A DNA stretch of 64,000 nt. Source: Clostridium sp. CAG:354_28_25 (GTDB lineage: Bacteria; Bacillota; Clostridia; TANB77; CAG-508). The notes below the pieces were generated by a model that saw only the letters and a list, made by a program, of their open reading frames with translations, made no database searches and was not told the DNA's origin. Location of the stretch: NCBI GenBank assembly GCA_001915925.1, contig MNRL01000014.1:186001-250000 (forward strand). The letters are read 5' to 3'. The position numbers and the translations under genes were made by a program. Shown here piece by piece: positions 18,466 to 26,902 of the stretch (the stretch's first letter is position 1; each line of letters starts with the position of its first letter).

Positions 18466-19623
18466 TTAGTTTACTCCATTTTGGTTTGTAACATATGGTA
18501 ATGGATCTACAGGAGTTCCGTTTATTCTAACCTCAAAATGTGCATGTGGTCCTGTTGCATATCCTGTTTCACCTACTTGTAAAACTACATCTCCTTTTTT
18601 TACGGTTTGTCCTAATGTTACCATTATTTTATCACCATGTGCATACAATGTTGATACTCCACCACCATGGTCTATCATAACCATGTTTCCATAAGCAGTA
18701 TTATATCCTGCTTTTACTACTACTCCATCATTTGCTGCAAGGAAATTAGTTCCTGTAGGCGCAGGTATATCAATTCCACTATGTAATTTATATACCCCAG
18801 TTATAGGATGAACTCTCATCTTAAATGTAGAACTTAATTTTGTGTAACCAGGCACTGGCCATAGCATTTCTCCTCCAATATAGTTTGGATTAATTACTAA
18901 GCTATCTGCTGTTATTGATTGAATTTCTGCTTCCAATTGATTTAATTGTGCTTGGTATGCATCTATTTCTGATTGAATTTGCTTTTCTTGGTCAGTTAAT
19001 TGAGATGTGTAAGTATCTTTCATAACTTTTGTGTTTTGTAATATTATAGATGCTTTTTCTTTTTCTTCTTTTGCTGTATCAATTTGTTTCTTTTGCTCTT
19101 CTAATTTTTTCTTTTCATCTTCTATTATTTGTTTTTGCTGTTCTATCGTATCCAAAAAATCTACATTTGAATCTGCTAAAATCGATAACAAATAGTAATT
19201 AGACAAAAATTCTGTTATTGTTTTTGAACTTAGCACAACATCTAAATATTCTGTTGTGCCAGCTTGGTACATAGTTACTAATCTATCATCTAATAATTTT
19301 TTCTGACTATTATAATTATCCTCTGCTTTTTTTATCTCCTCTTCGGTTTTTGTAATATCATCTTGTAAGGTTACAATTTGAGTATTATACTCATTTATCT
19401 CTGTTTCATATTGTGTAATATTAGTATTTAGTTCTTGAATTTGTTGTAAATTCTCTGTTAGTTCTTCTTGTACTGCTTGAAGTTGTGATGTTGCCATATC
19501 TTGATTTGCTTGTACTTGTGTTTGTTGTTCTTGTAAATCTGATAATTCAGCTGCAAAAGTTGAAAACCCTAAAGTTGATATTAACAATGTTACTATTATT
19601 AATATTCTTAGAAATCTTTTCAT
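18466..19623 (-). CDS. EnvC/CwlO-like peptidoglycan hydrolase with M23 domain (2)
   Basis: 385 residues with the same plan as its neighbour: signal peptide (about 1-24), coiled coil (about 28-245), then M23 domain. The zinc ligands lie in LHSGIDIPAPTG and TGPHAHFEVR. The coiled coils share the segment LLDDRLVTMYQAGTTEYLD with LLDERLVTLYESGEVSYLD in the paralogue, so the pair arose by duplication. The gene begins 15 bases after ftsX, which supports regulation by FtsEX. Confidence 0.88.
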   Translation of the reverse strand: MKRFLRILIIVTLLISTLGFSTFAAELSDLQEQQTQVQANQDMATSQLQAVQEELTENLQQIQELNTNITQYETEINEYNTQIVTLQDDITKTEEEIKKAEDNYNSQKKLLDDRLVTMYQAGTTEYLDVVLSSKTITEFLSNYYLLSILADSNVDFLDTIEQQKQIIEDEKKKLEEQKKQIDTAKEEKEKASIILQNTKVMKDTYTSQLTDQEKQIQSEIDAYQAQLNQLEAEIQSITADSLVINPNYIGGEMLWPVPGYTKLSSTFKMRVHPITGVYKLHSGIDIPAPTGTNFLAANDGVVVKAGYNTAYGNMVMIDHGGGVSTLYAHGDKIMVTLGQTVKKGDVVLQVGETGYATGPHAHFEVRINGTPVDPLPYVTNQNGVN

Positions 19624-19637
19624 ATTAAACTCCTTTT

Positions 19638-20558
19638 CTATACTTTTAAATATCTACGCATAGAAATACAACTTCCTAAAATACCTATTCCAACACCTAA
19701 TATTGTATAAACAAGCACTATTAATCCGAACATATCTGCAAAAGTTAATAAGTTGATACTCATTGCAGATACAACTTGTGATTCTAATATTTTATTTGCA
19801 ATTAAATTATAATTTATTCCTAGAATAATTATTGATATTGCTCCTGATATTATTCCGATTATTATACCTTCTACAATAAAAGGCCATCTTATGAAGCTAT
19901 TAGTTGCACCTACATATTTCATTATAGATATTTCTTTTCTTCTTGCATGTACTGTAAGCTTTATTGTATTTGATATTATAAATATTGAAATAATAATTAA
20001 AATTACAAGTATTACTCCTGTTATTATCCTAATTCCATTTGCTAGATTAATTAATGTAGTTATTGTTTCATCACTACTTGTTATTTTCTTTATTACCTTT
20101 TCGGTGTCAGGCTTACCTTTATCATACTCATCTATCTTTTGTTTTACTTCATTATTTTTAGTTAAGTCTGTTAATGTTACAACATAAGATGCTGGAAATA
20201 TATTATTCTCATCATATCCAGATAATAAATCTTCCCTATCTTTAAACTGACTTTTTAATTGATTTAACGCATCTTCTTTTGACTTATATTCTACTGTATT
20301 TATACCATCAATATTTCTTATGTAATCTTCTAGCGCTTTTGTTTGATCTTCTGAAATATCATAAAGGAATACTTCTATTCCTTGTTCACTTTCTATTTGT
20401 TTCATTATACTGTTAATATTTTGAGTTATTACGAAAAATACTCCAAATATTAACATTGTAAGACTCATTATAATTATTGAAGCACTCGTTGATTTTTTAT
20501 TTTTAAAAACATTCCTTATTCCTTCTCCTAATAGATAAGTTATAACATTATATCTCAC
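19638..20558 (-). CDS. ftsX: Cell division ABC permease FtsX
   Basis: 306 residues. It has an N-terminal cytoplasmic segment, a first membrane helix near residues 27-47, a large extracellular loop (about 50-175) and three more helices, ending with CISMRRYLKV. This is the four-helix FtsX plan, in which the extracellular loop recruits and activates peptidoglycan hydrolases. The GTG start overlaps the ftsE stop by four bases (GTGA), so the two are coupled. Two M23 hydrolase genes follow directly. Confidence 0.94.
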   Translation of the reverse strand: MRYNVITYLLGEGIRNVFKNKKSTSASIIIMSLTMLIFGVFFVITQNINSIMKQIESEQGIEVFLYDISEDQTKALEDYIRNIDGINTVEYKSKEDALNQLKSQFKDREDLLSGYDENNIFPASYVVTLTDLTKNNEVKQKIDEYDKGKPDTEKVIKKITSSDETITTLINLANGIRIITGVILVILIIISIFIISNTIKLTVHARRKEISIMKYVGATNSFIRWPFIVEGIIIGIISGAISIIILGINYNLIANKILESQVVSAMSINLLTFADMFGLIVLVYTILGVGIGILGSCISMRRYLKV

Positions 20559-21235
20559 AATTCATACCCACCTTTTTCATCATCTTTTACTATAGAGCCT
20601 TTACGAATATGAATAACTCTCTTATTCATTTGGTCTACAATATCCTTTGCATGAGTTGCAACAACTACTGTTGTTCCTCTTAAATTAATATCATTTAAAA
20701 GAGTCATAATATCCCAAGCTGTGTCTGGATCTAAGTTTCCTGTAGGCTCGTCAGCAATTAACATTGAAGGATTGTTAACTAAAGCTCTAGCAAGTGCTAC
20801 TCTTTGTTGCTCTCCTCCTGATAATTCGTTTGGATACATTTTAGCTTTTGCACTTAATCCAACCAATGATAATACCATTGGTACCTGTCTTCTAATGTGT
20901 CTTGGTGTAGCTTTTACAATATACATAGCAAAAGCTACATTTTCATAAACAGTTTTGTCTGGTAATAATCTGAAGTCTTGAAATACAACTCCCATACTTC
21001 TTCTTAAGTATGGAATCCTGTTTGGTTTTAAAAATGTAGTATCTTTTCCATTTATTATAATATTTCCTGATGTAGGTTCTTCTTCTTTTAATATTAATTT
21101 TATTAATGTTGATTTTCCTGAGCCTGAAGCACCAACAAGGAATGCAAATTCACCTTTTTCTATAACAAAATTGGCATTTTTTACAGCTTCTGTTCCTGTT
21201 TCGTATTTTTTGCAAACATTTCTAAATTCTATCAT
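20555..21235 (-). CDS. ftsE: Cell division ATP-binding protein FtsE
   Basis: 226-residue ABC ATPase. Walker A is VGASGSGKSTL near residues 34-44, the Q-loop is VFQDFRLLPDKTV, the signature is LSGGEQQRVALARAL, Walker B is MLIADEPTGNLDP and the switch histidine lies in VVATHAKD. It powers FtsX at the division site or lateral wall. It begins the ftsE-ftsX-M23-M23 operon. Confidence 0.95.
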   Translation of the reverse strand: MIEFRNVCKKYETGTEAVKNANFVIEKGEFAFLVGASGSGKSTLIKLILKEEEPTSGNIIINGKDTTFLKPNRIPYLRRSMGVVFQDFRLLPDKTVYENVAFAMYIVKATPRHIRRQVPMVLSLVGLSAKAKMYPNELSGGEQQRVALARALVNNPSMLIADEPTGNLDPDTAWDIMTLLNDINLRGTTVVVATHAKDIVDQMNKRVIHIRKGSIVKDDEKGGYEL

Positions 21236-21332
21236 CTTAATTGCTCCTTAATTCGATATATTTTTATTTATATCTACAAGATATAATAACAATAAATAAG
21301 ATTTATTGCAATAGGGTACATAAAAATTTACA

Positions 21333-22265
21333 TCAATTATTTTCTGTAACAGCCTTTATAATAGCGCTTTTATCAATTTGGAAATATTTTAATAAATCAT
21401 CTGCTTTACCAGACTTTCCAAACTCATCTTTTATACCCATTCTATATACTTTTGTAGGATAATTTTCTGCTAACACTTCGCATACAGCAGAGCCTAATCC
21501 ACCTATTATGTTATGGTCTTCTACAGTTATAAGTTTCTTTGTATCTTTTGCCGCTTTTATAATGATATCCTTGTCTATTGGCTTTATTGTATGCATATCT
21601 ATAACTCGTACATTTATCCCCATATTTTTTAATTCTTCCATTGCTTCTATAGCTTCTGATACTACAACTCCTGTAGCTATTATTGTAGCATCTGTTCCGT
21701 CTCCTATTTGGACTCCTTTACCTATTTCAAATTTTTCATCTTCGTATATTTTTGGTGTTGCTAATCTACATAGTCTTAAATATACAGGTCCTTCAAATTT
21801 AGCAATTTCATTTACTGCCCATCTTGTTTGTGTATCATCTGATGTACATATAACAGTCATGTTTGGAATCGTTCTCATTAGAGATATATCTTCTATCATT
21901 TGATGTGTAGCTCCATCTTCTCCTACTGTTATTCCCGCATGAGTGGCACAAATCTTAACATTTAATTTTGGATAACAAATACTGTTTCTTATTTGGTCAT
22001 ATGCTCTTCCAGCAGCAAACATAGCAAATGTGCTTGCAAATGGAATCTTACCACATGTAGCAAGTCCAGCTGCAGTTCCTATCATATTTTGCTCTGCTAT
22101 TCCCATATCGAAAAACCTGTCTGGAAATTTTTTAGCAAAAATACTCGTTTTGGTTGCAGTTGATAAATCAGCGTCTAATACAACTACTTTATTATTTTTC
22201 TCTCCTAAATTTGCTAATTCTTCTCCATAACTTTGTCTTGTCGCCTTTTTTTCCTCCTTATTCAT
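21333..22265 (-). CDS. Transketolase, C-terminal subunit
   Basis: 310 residues covering the pyrimidine-binding and C-terminal domains of transketolase. The family segments AEQNMIGTAAGLATCGKIPF, THAGITVGEDGATHQ and VEDHNIIGGLGSAV are present. Together with the N-terminal half it forms the split transketolase seen in many clostridia and archaea, which exchanges two-carbon units between sugar phosphates. It overlaps the N-terminal gene by 8 bases, with a GGAGG site inside the end of that gene. Confidence 0.94.
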   Translation of the reverse strand: MNKEEKKATRQSYGEELANLGEKNNKVVVLDADLSTATKTSIFAKKFPDRFFDMGIAEQNMIGTAAGLATCGKIPFASTFAMFAAGRAYDQIRNSICYPKLNVKICATHAGITVGEDGATHQMIEDISLMRTIPNMTVICTSDDTQTRWAVNEIAKFEGPVYLRLCRLATPKIYEDEKFEIGKGVQIGDGTDATIIATGVVVSEAIEAMEELKNMGINVRVIDMHTIKPIDKDIIIKAAKDTKKLITVEDHNIIGGLGSAVCEVLAENYPTKVYRMGIKDEFGKSGKADDLLKYFQIDKSAIIKAVTENN

Positions 22266-23079
22266 CAGCTTCGCCTCCTAACTCTGTTAATGCCAACTTA
22301 TATTCTTCTTCGTTTGGTGCTTTTCCGTGCCAACCAACATTATCTTCCATAAAAGAAACTCCCTTACCTTTTATTGTTTTTGCAATAATCGCTGTAGGCA
22401 TTCCTTTTATTTGTTTTACTTTATTTAAAGCTTCTTCTATTTCTTTAGTGTCATTACCATTTATATTTATTACATAAAATCCAAAACTTTCTAATTTTTT
22501 ATCTATAGGATATGGATTTATTATTTTGTCTATAGTTCCATCAATTTGTAGATTATTATTATCTACAAATATGCATAAATTATCTAATTTATATTTTGCT
22601 GAAGCCATTGCTGCTTCCCATACTTGTCCTTCCTCTATTTCTCCATCACCTAGTATTGCATAAACTCTGTAATCTTTTTTATCTAATTTTCCTGCTATTG
22701 CCATTCCATTAGCTGCTGATAGTCCCTGTCCTAATGAACCTGTAGACATATCCACTCCTGGTATTTTCTTCATATCTGGATGTCCTTGAAGAATTGAATT
22801 TATATTTCTAAAGTTTTTTAATTCATCCATACTGAAAAATCCTTTTAAGGCTAAAGTAGCATATAAAGCTGGAGAACAATGACCTTTAGACAATACAAAT
22901 CTATCTCTATTTTCATCTTTTGGATTTTTAGGATCTATTTTCATTTCTTTAAAATAAAGTACTGCTAATATATCTGCTATAGATAAAGAACCTCCTGGAT
23001 GCCCAGATTGAGCATAATATACTTCTTTTACAGTATTAATCCTTATTTTATTTGCTATTTCTTCTAAATTATTTTCCAT
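22258..23079 (-). CDS. Transketolase, N-terminal subunit
   Basis: 273 residues covering the thiamine-diphosphate-binding half. It shows HPGGSLSIADILAVLYF, SKGHCSPALYATLAL and GDGEIEEGQVWEAAMAS followed by NNNLQ, the GDG...NN cofactor motif. It is complementary to the downstream C-terminal subunit, and the two together equal one full transketolase. Confidence 0.94.
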   Translation of the reverse strand: MENNLEEIANKIRINTVKEVYYAQSGHPGGSLSIADILAVLYFKEMKIDPKNPKDENRDRFVLSKGHCSPALYATLALKGFFSMDELKNFRNINSILQGHPDMKKIPGVDMSTGSLGQGLSAANGMAIAGKLDKKDYRVYAILGDGEIEEGQVWEAAMASAKYKLDNLCIFVDNNNLQIDGTIDKIINPYPIDKKLESFGFYVININGNDTKEIEEALNKVKQIKGMPTAIIAKTIKGKGVSFMEDNVGWHGKAPNEEEYKLALTELGGEADE

Positions 23080-23164
23080 ACTATCTCCTCACACTCACAA
23101 AATTTTATGGCTTTATTTACAAATGGGCAATAAGATAGAATTAACTTATTGCCCCCTTTTTTCT

Positions 23165-25252
23165 TTATTTAATTTTTATATCTCTATATCTTCTATAATT
23201 AAAATATGAAATAATAAATATACCTATAACTACTGGTAATACCCATCTTGCCATATCTGTTCCTGTCTTAGGCAAAAGTTCATCTGCTAATGTCTTATTC
23301 ACTGTCCCATTATAGTAATACGCAGAATTATTATTTGAATTATTATTACTATTAGTTGTACCTGTTCCAGAATTTGAATTACTATTGGTATTTGGATTAT
23401 TCGTATTTGTGTTAGTATTTTGGTTGTTATTACCTGTGTTTGTATTAGTATTTTGATTATTGTTACCAGCATCTGTATTTGTATTCTGATTGTTATTATT
23501 TACATTAGAATTTTGGTTTTCATTACCAGTATTTGTGTTTGCATTCTGATTGTTATTATTCGTGTTTGTATTGTCATTATTATTATTTGTATTTGGTTGT
23601 TCTGGCTTGCTTGAAGCTTCCTTTGTTGTTATCGCCTTAACACATAAGTTAGATTGTTTAAAAGTGGTATCATCTAATTGTAATGTAGTAAAGTCATCCC
23701 AAGATTGTAAACTATCTAAAGATATATAACTCTCTCCTGGGTTTGCACTTACATTATCAAACATTGTTGGCGCTGTAGTTAATTTACTATCCGCATAATT
23801 GCATTCAATACCGATATTAAATTGTTCTGTAGCAGTTAATTTTACCACAACTGCAAATTTTTCTCCAGTTATCTTTACTGGATTTTTTAGCTTTAAAGTG
23901 TTATAGGTCGCATCTAATGTTGATGAATCTACTTCAACTTTCTGTAGCTTAGCTGAATCTAAACTAGCATCTGCTGGATTAACATATACTTCTGCTGTAA
24001 CATTTCCGCTTGCAGCAACTTGTACTTGATCTATATATTCATCCTCATTACCTTCTTTAGTGAATACATTAGCCATACCAATTGCCCCTTGTGGATTAAC
24101 TGTTAAATATATTGTTGCACCATAAAAATCATTTTGATAAATGTTTTGGTCATCTGAAATATCTTCTGTTCCCATTACACCAGTCAAATTTTTTTCTATA
24201 TTAACATCATCGTATGATACATATGTATATCCATCAGCAAAACTTTCTGTTCCATATGAGTTTAAACAAATATATGCTCCTGGATTCTTTGGCTTATTTT
24301 CTGGATTAAAATTATCTACAGAATAATTATCATCCCACCCTACTATTGTAATTGCATGGTCTATGTTATAAAAATTATTATCACAGAAATATGCTGCCGA
24401 ATGCATTGGATCTTCTGGATTGCTATAATAATTTTTATTATTTCCAACTGTTGTTGCAGCTAAAGCACCATATTTCATAATATATTGTTTTATATCATTT
24501 CTTATTAATGTAACTTCTTCATCTGTATATTCTTTATAAGAATCATCTCTATATGTTACATTTCCTTCATCGTCTATATATTTATTTATATTTGGAAATA
24601 CTTTCGCGTCTGTTACTCTTAAAACAGCTTCTTTATCTTGAATTTCTGACAAATTTATTTTATCTTCATTATCTTCAAAAGGCATATCTTCTTCCAGAAC
24701 TGCTCCTGTTCCATTTGTAAGATATCCTAATGCCATTGTTGAATTACCACCAGTTCCAACTTCTCTACTATATCCTATTGGATTCTTTCCATCTAAAAAA
24801 GTCTCTGAAGTAGCATAATCCATATGTCTTGCAGAATATCTTGGTATAACTGCTTTTTGTTCAGATAATGCTAAATATGACTCTAGCACACTTGTCATAG
24901 AAAAAGCCCAACACTCTCCTGTAGTTCCTTGATGCTTTACAGGAACATTAATATCTTCTGTTAAACTATATTTGGTTGGAATTGAAGCTTTTGCAAATAA
25001 GTTCTGAACTCCAAATAAAAAAGAATTAGCGTTATTCTTATCTTCTTCATCAATATTTGTTGATGTAGCCATTGGCATAATTACATTATCTTTTTCTTCT
25101 TCTGAAAGCTTATTCCAGTTTTTAAAATCTTCTGATAAATTTATCGAAATAGTAGATTTCTTTTCATCTGTTGTTGCGAAAGATATATTACTTAATTCGA
25201 AAACTATTGTAATAATAATTAGTATTGGTATAAGTTTTATTATTTTTTTCAT
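23165..25252 (-). CDS. LPXTG-anchored papain-like (C1) cysteine protease
   Basis: 695 residues. A signal peptide (about 1-26) precedes a C1A-type catalytic domain with the triad Cys114 (GECWAFS), His299 (DHAITIVGW) and Asn331 (CLNSYG). A beta-rich domain at about 370-540 resembles the lectin-like region found after such proteases. Next comes an Asn/Thr repeat linker (about 551-645), then LPKTG at 660-664, a hydrophobic helix and a basic tail. That ending is a classical sortase signal, so the enzyme is probably displayed on the cell wall. It may degrade host or community proteins. No sortase gene is in the window. Confidence 0.9.
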   Translation of the reverse strand: MKKIIKLIPILIIITIVFELSNISFATTDEKKSTISINLSEDFKNWNKLSEEEKDNVIMPMATSTNIDEEDKNNANSFLFGVQNLFAKASIPTKYSLTEDINVPVKHQGTTGECWAFSMTSVLESYLALSEQKAVIPRYSARHMDYATSETFLDGKNPIGYSREVGTGGNSTMALGYLTNGTGAVLEEDMPFEDNEDKINLSEIQDKEAVLRVTDAKVFPNINKYIDDEGNVTYRDDSYKEYTDEEVTLIRNDIKQYIMKYGALAATTVGNNKNYYSNPEDPMHSAAYFCDNNFYNIDHAITIVGWDDNYSVDNFNPENKPKNPGAYICLNSYGTESFADGYTYVSYDDVNIEKNLTGVMGTEDISDDQNIYQNDFYGATIYLTVNPQGAIGMANVFTKEGNEDEYIDQVQVAASGNVTAEVYVNPADASLDSAKLQKVEVDSSTLDATYNTLKLKNPVKITGEKFAVVVKLTATEQFNIGIECNYADSKLTTAPTMFDNVSANPGESYISLDSLQSWDDFTTLQLDDTTFKQSNLCVKAITTKEASSKPEQPNTNNNNDNTNTNNNNQNANTNTGNENQNSNVNNNNQNTNTDAGNNNQNTNTNTGNNNQNTNTNTNNPNTNSNSNSGTGTTNSNNNSNNNSAYYYNGTVNKTLADELLPKTGTDMARWVLPVVIGIFIISYFNYRRYRDIKIK

Positions 25253-25326
25253 AACCGCATTCTCCCCTTATTTATATAATAACATATAAGCCTCTTGTTT
25301 TATATAACATATTTTTTTCTTTTTAA

Positions 25327-25830
25327 TTACAGCTTTATTACAAACTCTTTACTATCTTTCAAGTCAATTTTTCTATATTGTACGTTACATGAGTCTAATA
25401 ATTTCTTGGACGCTATTGTTTCGTCGGTATCTGCGTATTTATCTGATAAATAAACTACTTCTTTTATTCCAGCTTGAATAATCTCTTTTGCACATTCATT
25501 GCAAGGAAACAAATCCACATATATCTTAGAATTTTCTAAGTCTTTTCTTGATCCTCTATAATTTAATATAGCATTTCTTTCTGCATGTACAACATATAAA
25601 TATTTTGTCTCTAATGGATTTCCTTCCCTTCCCCATGGGAATTTTTCATCATTAAATCCATTTGGAGCTCCATTATATCCTATTGATAAAATTCTGTTAT
25701 CATTACTTACTATACAAGCTCCTACTTGAGTATGTGGGTCTTTACTCCTCATTGCTGATAATTTTGCTACTGCCATAAAATACTCATCCCAACTTAAATA
25801 ATCTTTTCTAGCCTTTGAATCTACTTGCAT
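25327..25830 (-). CDS. dCMP deaminase (ComEB-like)
   Basis: 167 residues of the cytidine/deoxycytidylate deaminase family. The zinc-binding motifs are VHAERNAI (HAE) and FPCNECAKEI (PCxxC), and the substrate segment GYNGAPNGF is present. It converts dCMP to dUMP, which feeds thymidylate synthesis. Length is normal. The upstream sequence has AGGAGG-like spacing to the ATG. It is the last conserved gene before the tRNA-Gly/mobile-element region. Confidence 0.92.
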   Translation of the reverse strand: MQVDSKARKDYLSWDEYFMAVAKLSAMRSKDPHTQVGACIVSNDNRILSIGYNGAPNGFNDEKFPWGREGNPLETKYLYVVHAERNAILNYRGSRKDLENSKIYVDLFPCNECAKEIIQAGIKEVVYLSDKYADTDETIASKKLLDSCNVQYRKIDLKDSKEFVIKL

Positions 25831-25997
25831 AAATTTTCCTCCTATTTTTTATTCTATTTTAATATACTTATTTTTTAAACTTTTTTCAATAAATTGTTTT
25901 AATTTTATTAATTTTGTTTTTTATATTCAAAATCTATTGAAATTTCTAGAGAAAATCCAATCATATATAATTTTTTCTAAAAAAGTGAAAAAAGATA

Positions 25998-26026
25998 TTG
26001 ACAAAAAAAACAAAAACAATTATAAT
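25998..26026 (+). promoter_or_regulatory. Consensus sigma-A promoter of the tRNA-Gly pair
   Basis: TTGACA at 25998-26003 and TATAAT at 26021-26026, both perfect, are separated by 17 bases. The first tRNA begins 22 bases further on. The spacer is almost all A and C. Confidence 0.9.
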
Positions 26027-26047
26027 CTATAATTGTCAGGAGCTAAT

Positions 26048-26121
<74 letters not shown>

Positions 26122-26153
26122 GACAATATAATAAAAATTTTTTAGGAGCAAAC

Positions 26154-26227
<74 letters not shown>

Positions 26228-26237
26228 TTTGAAGACA

Positions 26238-26270
26238 ACTTACGAACCTATAAAGTTCGTGAGTTTTTAT
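26238..26270 (+). terminator. Hairpin at left end of element
   Basis: ACTTACGAAC and GTTCGTGAGT form an imperfect stem followed by TTTTATTTT. It now acts as the terminator of the tRNA-Gly pair and also contains one copy of the element's terminal inverted block. Confidence 0.7.
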
Positions 26271-26319
26271 TTTATATAAAAGGCTTATAGTTCTCTTTCT
26301 AGGAAGGAGGACTTTTTTG

Positions 26320-26598
26320 ATGTTGGAATTTAAAATTATTGAAACATTGAAACCAAATACTGAAATCTTGGAGATAATTAAAGACTACACATACAAAGTT
26401 AAGAAAGGAACAATAAAACATATTCTACATACTAATCTACAAGTTATAGAGCCTACTGAATACTTAATTACATATCCTACTACTCTTACAATATTAGAAT
26501 ATAAAGTTAATGAAATATCTAACAAACCATTTTACATTAAAGAACACAACCAAAAATATAATCTTAAAGAAATTATCCAAATTTTAAAGAAAATTTAA
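26320..26598 (+). CDS. Small unknown protein at left end of mobile element
   Basis: 92 residues beginning MLEFKIIETLKPNTE and ending LKEIIQILKKI. It is a Lys/Ile-rich, probably soluble alpha/beta protein. The start is an ATG 9 bases after AGGAGG; the adjacent TTG is an alternative. I see no DNA-binding motif and do not recognise the family. It lies between the left terminal inverted blocks and the repeat-rich leader of the recombinase, where such elements often carry an excision or regulatory factor. That role is a guess from position only. Confidence 0.6.
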   Translation: MLEFKIIETLKPNTEILEIIKDYTYKVKKGTIKHILHTNLQVIEPTEYLITYPTTLTILEYKVNEISNKPFYIKEHNQKYNLKEIIQILKKI

Positions 26599-26626
26599 TT
26601 TTAGAATATCCGATTTTTGATTCTAA

Positions 26627-26895
26627 TTAGGAAACATATGAGAGGACTAATTTATAAATTTAAAAATTAGACTTCGTAAAACTATCATTTTTTTAGAAAA
26701 CATATGAGGGGTATATTTTTAGCTTTAAGTTAGGAAACTTATGAAAGAAATTAAAAAATTTTTAATTTAGTGTCTGCAATTTTGGTGATAAGTTAGGAAA
26801 CTAATGAGAAGATGTAAAAATTGCGTAAAATTTTAATTTTTTCAAAATTGATGGTTGTTTTTTCGACTTTGAGTGAGGAAACAAGTGAGGAGATG
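26627..26895 (+). repeat. Five degenerate direct repeats upstream of the serine recombinase
   Basis: This 304-base gap between genes contains five copies of a motif close to TTAGGAAACATATGAGAGG. They start near 26627, 26693, 26730, 26793 and 26873, at uneven spacing (66, 37, 63 and 80 bases). The last copy ends in the AGGAG ribosome site of the recombinase. Between them the DNA is very AT-rich. The motif fits a repeated protein-binding site or a repeated translation-start-like leader. Confidence 0.7.
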
Positions 26896-26902
26896 ATTAT
26901 TT

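Noticed and set aside
23420..23614. Plus-strand reading frame with Ile/Val/Cys repeats
   Set aside because: It is the antisense of the Asn/Thr linker of the LPXTG protease and has no ribosome site.
26627..26895. Possible CRISPR array upstream of the recombinase
   Set aside because: Only five degenerate copies, uneven spacing of 37-80 bases, no cas genes, and the last copy doubles as a ribosome site.
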